Assembly: GCA_003339415.1 (NCBI GenBank)
Contig: PDHQ01000512.1
Span: forward strand, 2,590 to 18,264
From: Ophiocordyceps camponoti-saundersi (nom. inval.)
Lineage: Eukaryota; Ascomycota; Sordariomycetes; Hypocreales; Ophiocordycipitaceae
Direction: 5' to 3'
Length of the DNA: 15,675 nucleotides
Within the stretch, counting starts at the first letter, position 1. The number at the start of each line of letters is the position of its first letter. Positions 9,301-15,675 of the stretch are shown here, one piece after another. Both the position numbers and the translations under genes were made by a program. The notes under the pieces were generated by a model. The model was given only the letters and a program-made list of their open reading frames with translations. It had not been told where the DNA came from and did not search any database.

Positions 9301-10021
9301 TCAAGTCCGCTCTGCTGCCACAGGCGTCCAGGTAGCGATTTTGGGCTTCGTTCTGAATGGAGAATCCGCGTTAGCCTGGATGCATGTCATGAAATCCGAG
9401 GTAAGAGAGGGTAGCGACGACGGAAAGGTCTCACGTGTTATACGTCTTGAATGCGCCTCGTGTAAGAGTATAGTTGGGTACATGGTGCGACTTCTCAAAC
9501 GGCCTCGTGCCAGCAGCCAAGAGGGCATCCTGTGTGGGCGGACGGTCGACCATGTAGCTCATCCAGGCGTGCCACCCGGGTTCGATATGGGCGGCATCGT
9601 AGTCATGTTTCGCGTAGACGACCCAACGAGTGCGAAGGGGCAACTCCTCGGTGTTTTCGAAGAATTGATTACCGAAGCGGTCGCGGCCGATGAGGGTGCC
9701 GTGTTTGGTATCGCCTGGGAAAAGGGGTGGTTAGGAATGAAAGTGTGTATGTGATTGGAGGGGAACTGTATAGATTTTTGAGGTTCGCAAGCGAGGGTGA
9801 CAGTGGTGACGAACCGATATACTGCGGCCGTCATCAGCTCGCCTTCAGCGCGGCAGAGGAGTAGGAGGGGGGAGTTGACGCACCAGCATCTGGCGGAAGT
9901 AGTCCTGTGAGACAAGAGAGGCAAGCATATTAGCATGGAGCTTGATTACGAGCAGGTTGTAGAATTTTACCTTTATGCCGACCTTACGCAGGTTGCGCAG
10001 CGTCCGCGAAATGGTCGACAT
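9301..10021 (-). CDS. NADH:ubiquinone oxidoreductase (complex I) NDUFA12 / 13.4 kDa subunit
   Basis: Accessory subunit of respiratory complex I at the inner membrane, related to human NDUFA12 (B17.2) and the Neurospora 13.4 kDa subunit. Five exons in transcript order: 9971-10021, 9884-9904, 9815-9821, 9435-9714, 9301-9352 (411 nt, 136 aa, the usual size). The protein starts MSTISRTLRNLRKVGIK; then DYFRQML, then YIG, then DTKHGTLIGRDRFGNQFFEN, then ELPLRTRWVVY, EPGWHAWMSYMVD, LTRGAFKTYN and KPKIATWTPVAA. YIG comes only from a 7-nt microexon. The last exon is needed for the conserved KPKI...TPVA end; without it the frame stops at 9431. Introns are 66, 62, 100 and 82 nt. An in-frame GTG further upstream (to 10141) would add a Ser-rich stretch not seen in the family, so the ATG at 10019-10021 was chosen. 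It is convergent with the transhydrogenase gene and divergent from PGS1. Confidence 0.92.
9815..9821 (-). other. 7-nt microexon (exon 3) of the NDUFA12 gene
   Basis: On the minus strand the sequence reads GCCGCAG, then TATATCG, then GTTCGT. The seven bases encode Tyr, Ile and the first base of Gly, and link exon 2 (phase 0) to exon 4 (phase 1). The result is LYIGDTK, the conserved family motif. Skipping it would shift the frame. The upstream intron (62 nt, GTGCGT donor, CTGAT branch) and the downstream intron (100 nt, GTTCGT donor, CTAAC branch, CCCAG acceptor) are both normal. Confidence 0.85.
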
Positions 10022-10210
10022 GGCTGCGGCTACAGACGAAGACGATGAGGGATGGACGTCATGAGGATGGTCGTTGACCGAGGGCGAGCGGAAGACGGGA
10101 AAGGGTTTATCCGAGCCGCCGGCTTTCGCTCCGCGGCCCACCTGATCAGGCCGAGGCTGCGTTCGAGCCTTGCTCAGTCCATCACAGAGGTCGAATTTCG
10201 CAGATGCTGA
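10022..10210. promoter_or_regulatory. Short divergent promoter between NDUFA12 and PGS1
   Basis: Only 189 nt separate the two proposed start codons, so 5' UTRs and core promoters must share this space or overlap the coding ends. No clear TATA box is visible. Both products belong to the mitochondrial inner membrane system, which makes joint control plausible but unproven. Confidence 0.5.
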
Positions 10211-10242
10211 ATGCCACGATGCACCTGCAGCCGGCTCGGTAG
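10204..10242 (+). other. Upstream 13-codon ORF overlapping the PGS1 start
   Basis: An ATG at 10204, seven bases before the 10211 ATG and in a different frame, opens a short ORF ending in TAG at 10240-10242. It overlaps the first candidate start but ends before the next in-frame ATG pair at 10259/10262. That arrangement would favour the later start if this region is in the mRNA. Confidence 0.4.
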
Positions 10243-11978
10243 CGGTCGTCTCTTGAAGATGATGATATGTCGCCGCACCGTCAGCTGCGTCTCCAGGGCG
10301 CGTTGGCCGACAGCCTCGACATCGGGCCCGATCCGGGTGCCGCGCAGAGCATACACCAGGCCCGGCTCAGGTCCGTCGTCTTCGTCATCGTCATCACCAG
10401 GAGCGGCGTCGACGTCTTCTTCAATGGCGGGCACGGAGAGTCTCGTAGGCACGATGCTGGTGACACCGGAATTGGATCAGCTGGCACCCGGCTTCGACCT
10501 CGGACAAGACGACATCCGCATCATCGAGACACCGAGTGACTTCTACGCTGCGCTCAGACAGGGCATCCGGAAAGCTGAACGACGCATATTCCTCGCCACG
10601 CTTTACATCGGTCGCTCCGAGGGCGAGCTAGTCGACGAGCTGCGCGATGCCCTGCGACGATCCCCCCAGCTGCGGCTCAGCGTACTGACGGATGCGCTGC
10701 GCGGCACGCGTGAAGCTCCTGATGGGCCGTCTTGTGCCTCGCTGCTTGCGCCCTTGGTGGCTGAGTTTGGACCTGAGCGCGTGGAGCTGAGGATGTATCA
10801 CACGCCTAATCTGACGGGCCTGAGGCGACGGCTCGTCCCTAAGCGGATCAACGAGGGATGGGGCTTGCAGCATATGAAGATGTACGGCTTCGACGACGAA
10901 GTCATCCTCTCCGGGTAAACACACAACGGCCCCTACTCGTTCGCATTGCTGGCAACTCCAGAGACTGACGATGAGAATCCTTCGGCGAGGCAGGGCGAAC
11001 CTGTCCAACGACTACTTTACCGACCGACAGGACCGCTACCACCTCTTCTCGTGCGCTCCGTTGGTCCAGCACCTCTCAAAGCTACACAGCGCCGTCTGTT
11101 CCTTCAGTTTTCTCGTCCAGAACTCCGACGATCCCGCCGGCTTCGTCCTCAGCTGGCCCGATGACAACTCTGCGCCGTCGCCACTGCGGGATCCAACCGG
11201 CTTTGTGCGCAGCACGACGGCGACGCTGCGGCCCTTACTCTCCCCGCCACCGCAGCAACAGCAGTACTCTAAACGGGAGCCTCCTCTGGTTGCTTCCGAC
11301 ACGCGTGTCTATGTGCTCGCGCAGATGTCCCAGCTGCTAAGGCCGGATTCATCGACGGAGCTACCGGCCGTGACGCGCGTGCTGGAGCGGTTAGCGTCGC
11401 CGGCTGCCCGCGGCTCGTCCTGGACTTTCACCGCGGGCTACTTCAACCCTGCGCCGGAGCTGACGCGGCTTCTGCTCGATACCGCGTCAAAGCGCAATAC
11501 GGTCCTCACCGCCGCACCCGAGGCCAATGGCTTCTACGGTTCTCGCGGCGTCTCGGGCCTCCTACCGGGCGCCTACGTCCTGCTGGCGAGGCGCTTCCTC
11601 GACGCCATCCACCGCGCTGGTCGCGATGGCGACGTCGTGCTCAAGGAGTGGCGTCGGGGAACCGCAGGCCAGCCCGCCGGCTGGACTTATCACGCAAAGG
11701 GCTTGTGGGTGACGATGCCGGGCGACGACCACCCGGCCATGACGCTCATTGGCAGCTCCAACTATACGCAGCGCAGCTACTCGCTCGACCTCGAGGTCGG
11801 CGTACTTGTCCTCACCCGAGGCCGCAAGCTGCAACGGAGACTCGCCGAGGAGCTGGGCTGGCTGCAGAAGCATGCCAAGGCCGTCGGTCGAGATGACTTT
11901 GCGCGTAATGATCGGAGGGTTGGGCTTGACGTGCGCATCGCCATGGGCATTGTGCGCCTGTTGGGCGGCGCCTTGTAA
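10211..11978 (+). CDS. PGS1: CDP-diacylglycerol-glycerol-3-phosphate 3-phosphatidyltransferase (PGP synthase)
   Basis: Makes phosphatidylglycerophosphate from CDP-diacylglycerol and glycerol-3-phosphate, the first committed step towards cardiolipin in the mitochondrial inner membrane. Exons 10211-10914 and 10994-11978 give 562 aa. The intron is 79 nt, phase 2, with a CTGAC branch and GCAG acceptor. The protein is of the phospholipase D superfamily with two HxK motifs: HMKMYGFDD (His221, Lys223, Asp228) followed by SGANLSNDYF, and YHAKGLW (His468, Lys470) followed by GSSNYTQRS. Other conserved text is RRIFLATLYIG, LTDALRGTRE, MYHTPNLTG and PKRINEGWGLQH. Residues 1 to about 75 are Arg/Ser-rich and presequence-like. 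The start may be 10211 or 10259/10262, because an upstream ORF overlaps the first. A Gln-rich patch (QQQQ) sits in a variable loop near residue 322. It is convergent with the uL4m gene, with 128 nt between stop codons. Confidence 0.95.
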
Positions 11979-12106
11979 GAGTAGCTGACGGCTGCATTTG
12001 TCTCTCGCGCATACTCTTGAACAGCATAGATCTAGACGGAGGGCAATGGAGGGCACGTCCTTTTGAGATAATACCTCATTCCACTTATACAGGTCGATGG
12101 TCACCT

Positions 12107-13362
12107 CTAGACTCCTAGTATCCTCTCCCCTAAGGGAGGTCCTGCTTGCCGCGCGCCGTGAATAACAATGTCGCTTTGAAGGTCGCTGTCGTGCTGCTCA
12201 ATCATGGCCCGCAATACGCTCCTCTCCATGACGACATTGCCCGTCTCGAGCAGATCTTTGACGTCAACGTCATCGAGCCCCAAGACGCGGCCTTGACGGG
12301 GGACGTAACTCATGGCCTCGTAAAGCCAGTGGCGGTGATCAGATGTTACGAAGAGAGTGCGGCCGTTGGGACGGCCGAGGCGCATGGCGTGCAAGACGCC
12401 CGTCATGTACTTTTGTATGTACGACTCTCGCAGACCGTTCTTGAGGAAGTCTTTGGCCAGAATGCTGAAATCGCGAGGCATGGACAGATCCATGCCGTCC
12501 TCGCAAACGATGAGCTGGCCCTTGCGATAGCGGTAGCTCAGGGCTGTGCGCCATGCCTTGTCATAGACCTTGCGGTTGAGCTGGGTGGAAAAGTCGCGTG
12601 GGTGCGGGCCGAAGCATTTGCCACCGCCGCGCCACAGGGGGCTCTGCCTGGAGCCGGCGCGGGCTCTGCCGGTACCCTTTTGCGGACGCATCTTGCGGTG
12701 CGAGCCGTGCACCTCCCAGCGAGTCTTGCTCGAGGCCGAGCCCTGTCGTGTTTTGTCGCCTTCGTAGACAACAGCCAGGTGCAAGAGGTCGCGCCGAATG
12801 GGAAGATGGAGATGTTGGACGGACCAGCGCTCAAGCGAGACGGGTTCGAGCGATGGAAAGCGGTGTATGGTCAGGGGAACTGTCAAGGCTATTGGGTTGT
12901 GTATGTTAGTGTGAGTGTTGTGACAATCGGGTGAATCGACGGCGACGGACTAGGCTTATAAGATTCCAGGGAGGAGCTTGTCGTGTAAACGACTGGTGGT
13001 TGCCGCCAGATGGCAGCCTTGGAGGCCCTCTGCTGATCTTCGAGAGCCCTTTGCCAGCTCGAGGAATTTCTTCGGGCGAGACGGGCGACCTGCGATTTGG
13101 GCCGTCAAAAGACGAAGCGGCAAGGCTAACGACGGTACTCACTCGCGACGTCCGCAGCTTCACGCCTGGTCGTTGCTGCTCCTCGGCAGCTTTAGAAGTC
13201 ATAAGCCGGACAAAGGGCTGTCTTCTCGTGAGACAGGCCGGCTGCGATTCAGAACGTCAAAAATATGATGCCATCAGGCTTCACTATGGTACTCACTTTT
13301 GACACGCGCAGCTTCAACGCCGCCAGAGCCCCATTGGAGCGACCGGGGCCTCTCGAAGCCAT
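12107..13362 (-). CDS. Mitochondrial large ribosomal subunit protein uL4m
   Basis: Mitochondrial relative of bacterial L4, an early-binding protein of the large subunit near the exit tunnel. Four exons in transcript order: 13297-13362, 13143-13241, 12951-13089, 12107-12888 (1086 nt, 361 aa). Introns of 55, 53 and 62 nt are in phases 0, 0 and 1. The L4 domain starts at about residue 105 (VPLTIHRFPSLEP). It contains HLPIRRDLLHLAVVYEGD, the rRNA-binding loop SHRKMRPQKGTGRARAG (164-180), RDFSTQLNRKVYDKAWRTAL, and DVKDLLETGNVVMERS near the end. The first 100 residues are Arg/Ser-rich presequence. The first intron and its flanks recur in diverged form around the second intron, so exon 2 (33 codons) looks like a product of local duplication. 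The last donor (GTCCGT at 12950) is non-consensus but restores the frame with a CTAAC branch and AATAG acceptor. Yeast names differ between systems, so none is assigned. Confidence 0.93.
13050..13362 (-). repeat. Diverged tandem duplication spanning an intron in the uL4m gene
   Basis: Copy A covers the end of exon 1, intron 1 and the start of exon 2; copy B, about 154 nt downstream, covers the end of exon 2, intron 2 and the start of exon 3. Both read GAAGCTGCG, then GTGAGTACC at the donor, TTTTGACG mid-intron, AATCGCAG at the acceptor, then GTCTC and GAAGA. The encoded peptides also match: LKLRVSK+PACLTRRQ and VKLRTSR+VARLARRN. An in-frame Met at 13200-13202 (MTSK) may mirror the start (MASR), so the unit may reach back to the start codon; that part is weak. 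Confidence 0.7.
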
Positions 13363-13586
13363 GCCGTGGTTACAAAAGAAAGATGAATAGAAGAGAAGGA
13401 TGGCGAATGGCACGAGCAGAGAAAACGGACGATGGAGGTTGAGAGCATCGGAGCGACGGCTTTACTTTTTCCGGGCTGATGAAGTCTGCTCTTCTTTTTT
13501 TCTGCCTCCACTCACCTACCTTCTCAGGAACCTGCCCAGCTCTTTTTCTTCCTGCTCAACTTCATTGAATACCATCCGCGCTCGCC
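13363..13586. promoter_or_regulatory. Divergent promoter shared by two mitoribosomal protein genes
   Basis: A 224-nt spacer between the starts of uL4m (-) and mL38 (+). The left half is purine-rich on the + strand (GAAAGATGAATAGAAGAG type) and the right half pyrimidine-rich (TTCTTTTTTT, CTTTTTCTTCC). Each gene therefore has a pyrimidine-rich leader on its own coding strand, as is common in fungal promoters. No TATA box is clear. Confidence 0.6.
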
Positions 13587-15080
13587 ATGTCGCGGTTTCG
13601 GCAGGTGGCTCGGCCGCTTACCGGTCTGCAGCTGCGCCGAAGGCGGCTGGTGATTTCTCTGCGGCGCCTTGAAAGCGGCGTCGCCGGTCCGCCTCCACCG
13701 CCGCCGTCTCCGCCGCCGCCTCCGCCGCCTCCGCCCGAGGTTCCTCCATCCTCCGGCGCTTTACCGCCGCAGTCTCCGTCTTCGGCCCCCGTCCCGACGC
13801 AATGGTCGCCGAAGCCGCCGAAGCCGTGGAAGTGGCAACCGCCGATCGACCCAAATACGGTCCTCCCGCAGTTCGAAGCCCAGCTTCAGAAAACCGGATT
13901 GATGCCCATCGGCTCGCGGCGCCGGCGCATAGCTCTGCGCTCGTGCACGACCGACATTCCCTTCGAGCAGCTCCCCTACCAGGCTTTTCAAGAGGCTCTC
14001 AAGATTCTGGCCGCCGACCGCGTCGATAAGCTGGAGCGTCTTCGCCTTCAATTGGCCAAGATTACACGATTGGAGAAGAAAGATGCGGCCGACGTCAATG
14101 GCGGGCAGAGGCTGAAGGACCAGAGGCTTGCCGGCATGCGGGAAGAAGCAGAGCGGCTCAAAATATTGGCTGATATTAATGATCCTCTGGTAAAGAAGAG
14201 GTTTGAGGACGGACTGGGTGAGTCTCATTTATAGAAATGGTCCCCGTCAAGACTGACCGAGTCTGAAGGAGACATGAACAAACCCATCTACCGCTTCCTC
14301 CTTCGCAAAAAATGGCTCGCCTACGACCACAAGCTCATCACACAGCGCATTGAGCAATTCCATATCGTTCCCGACCTTCTCCCCAAGCTCGAGCCCTCGG
14401 CCGATGTCAAGCTCGTCTTCCGAGGCGTCAAGATCCCCCCGGGCAGTATCGTCCCCAGTCGCGTGAGCGAGAAACCGCCGCTGCTGCGTATCCAGCTCTT
14501 CGACAAGGGCGAGCGCCTCTTCACCGTCGTCGTCGTCGACGCAGACGTCCCCGACTTTGAGAAAGATGGCTTCACCAAGCGCTGCCACTACCTCGCTGCG
14601 AACATTGTCATCGGTCCCTGCAACAGCTCTCTGCCCCTCGCCAAGGTCAAGGCGGAGAACGTCGCCTTGCCTTGGTTGCCCCCTGTCTCACAGAAGGGTT
14701 CGCCCTACCACCGGCTAGCCATCTTTGTTCTGGAGCAGCAATCCGGCGAGGTGGTCGACATCGCGAAATTGAGAGAGCTTTACTCGGCCCGCGACGGCTT
14801 CTCCGTCAAGTCCTTCCGCGACAAGTTTCCGGTCCTGCCGGTTGGCTTCAATATGTTCCGTTCGCTGTGGGACGACGACACGGCCGATGTCATGGCTGAG
14901 CACGGCATTCCTGGGGCCGACGTCGAACTACGTCGCGTCCACGTCCCCAGTGTGAAGCCGCCGAGAAAGCCACGAGGCTGGGAAGCCAAGCGGCAGAGTC
15001 CCAGGTACCGGCACCTGTGGAAGTATACGCGTCGCATCAGGGGAGTGTCCAATGGCAGGGGCTGGTGCAAGAGGCGGTAG
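13587..15080 (+). CDS. Mitochondrial large ribosomal subunit protein mL38 (PEBP-fold)
   Basis: Mitochondria-specific protein of the large ribosomal subunit, related to yeast Mrpl35, with a phosphatidylethanolamine-binding-protein fold. Exons 13587-14217 and 14269-15080 give 480 aa. The 51-nt intron is phase 1, with GTGAGT donor, CTGAC branch and AAG acceptor. Residues 1-30 are Arg-rich (LRRRRLVISLRR), a presequence. Residues 35-54 are nearly all proline, and the region stays Pro-rich to about 85. The basic helical part (about 130-220) includes MNKPIYRFLLRKKWLAYDHKL-type text typical of the family. The PEBP-like core shows VDADVP (300-305) and GSPYHR (354-359), near the family ligand-pocket motifs. 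ELRRVHVPSVKPPRKPRG starts a basic tail; the last 30 or so residues are unfamiliar, so an unseen 3' intron or lineage-specific end is possible. Divergent from uL4m. Confidence 0.9.
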
Positions 15081-15465
15081 AAGAGCTCCAGAGCGTTAGG
15101 AAGGCGACGGATGTACCATTCGATCGCGTAGCTTCACTCATGCAGACCCAACATTTGGGCAGGATATGTGTCGCAGATTGTCATGGTCGTCAAGTCTCAT
15201 TAGTTGGCATCTATCGAGGTGCCGATGTGAGAATATTGTAAAAAAATTTGCCTGCCGTGTCGTCTGCTGTTGACGACAGTCGGCCAAAATAATCGCCAGT
15301 CACGACGCAGACGGAAGCCGGCAGTTTGAATAAGTACACGGATGAGTGAGAACGTGGTATGAACAAGTGGCCGGCCGGGGACTCCTCGTCTAGCCTCAAT
15401 GTGACAGTAATGAGTTTGTCCTCGGTTTGTGCGTTTCTTTATGATTTTGTTGTTGTTTTTTTCTT
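15081..15465. other. Downstream region after mL38
   Basis: This stretch presumably holds the mL38 3' UTR and spacer. A T-rich run (TTTTGTTGTTGTTTTTTTC) lies just before the G tract. No conserved ORF or RNA gene is recognised. Confidence 0.45.
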
Positions 15466-15519
15466 GGGGGGGGGGGGGGGGGGGGGGGGGTGGGGTGGGG
15501 GGGGGGGGGGGGGGGGGGG
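15466..15519. repeat. Internal G-homopolymer tract
   Basis: A 54-nt tract of G broken only by T at 15491 and 15496. Flanks are unique: T-rich on the left, purine-rich on the right (GAGAGGAGAGAGTGAGGAGAAGG). It could form G-quadruplexes, or mark a sequencing or assembly problem or a false join. It resembles the tract at 1-69. Confidence 0.9.
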
Positions 15520-15675
15520 AGATGGACTGAATCCCGAGAGGAGAGAGTGAGGAGAAGGAAACTGGTTGGGAGTTGAAGAAGGTTGTTTGAGTTTCCAGGT
15601 CTAAGATGGGGGAAGTGGTTTCGAAAAACAACCAACTCTTGCGTAACTTGGGAGAGAGAGAAGCTGGGGTTTGAC
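15520..15675. other. Purine-rich right end
   Basis: The last 156 nt are rich in A and G on the + strand. This could be the leader of a minus-strand gene outside or the start of another spacer. No ORF with recognisable content is present. Confidence 0.35.

Noticed and set aside
9845..10141. Longer NDUFA12 start with a 40-residue N-terminal extension
   Set aside because: The extension uses a non-ATG start, is Ser/His/Pro-rich and has no match to the family, which starts at MSTI-like sequence; the frame also runs through intron 1.
12146..12934. 262-codon plus-strand frame opposite the uL4m gene
   Set aside because: It mirrors the uL4m coding exon; the minus strand carries clear L4 motifs and this frame has none.
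13761..14228. Minus-strand frame of 155 codons opposite mL38 exon 1
   Set aside because: Antisense shadow of a conserved coding exon, with no family features.
70..15465. tRNA genes, rRNA genes, CRISPR arrays, transposons
   Set aside because: I looked for tRNA B-box sequences, direct spaced repeats, terminal inverted repeats and transposase or reverse transcriptase motifs on both strands and saw none that hold up. GGTTCGA-like strings at about 9580 and 12843 lie in coding sequence without a tRNA fold.
15200..15631. Minus-strand frames with long proline runs at the right end
   Set aside because: The proline runs are only the translation of the poly-G tract; there is no conserved content.

Overview
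The window looks like nuclear DNA of a filamentous ascomycete (Pezizomycotina, most likely Sordariomycetes and perhaps Hypocreales). The signs are GC-rich genes, 48-105-nt introns with GTNNGN donors, CTNAY branch sites and YAG or AAG acceptors, and protein sequences of fungal mitochondrial type. The order-level guess comes from remembered protein similarity and cannot be proved here.

Eight protein-coding genes are supported. From left to right: a G-homopolymer edge and about 1.5 kb without a recognisable gene (1-1606); the glycine cleavage H protein (+, 1607-2236); hydroxymethylbilane synthase HEM3 (-, 2594-3703); a small secreted cysteine-rich protein (+, 4119-4628); the proton-pumping NAD(P) transhydrogenase (+, 5318-9017, nine exons); complex I subunit NDUFA12 / 13.4 kDa (-, 9301-10021, five exons); phosphatidylglycerophosphate synthase PGS1 (+, 10211-11978); mitoribosomal protein uL4m (-, 12107-13362); mitoribosomal protein mL38 (+, 13587-15080); then a gene-free tail with a second G-homopolymer tract (15466-15519).

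Six of the eight products are predicted to act in mitochondria: one-carbon/glycine metabolism, NADPH supply, complex I, cardiolipin synthesis and two large-subunit mitoribosomal proteins. HEM3 belongs to the heme pathway, which begins and ends there. The genes lie mostly in alternating convergent and divergent pairs with short spacers. Three divergent spacers (3704-4118, 10022-10210, 13363-13586) probably act as two-way promoters. The secreted cysteine-rich gene is the outlier.

No obviously new multi-gene system is visible. The most interesting signals are in gene structure. The NDUFA12 gene appears to need a 7-nt microexon (9815-9821) to encode the conserved Leu-Tyr-Ile-Gly-Asp stretch. The uL4m gene contains a diverged tandem duplication that includes an intron and the coding sequence on both sides of it, within the presequence region. 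All eight transhydrogenase introns are in phase 1.
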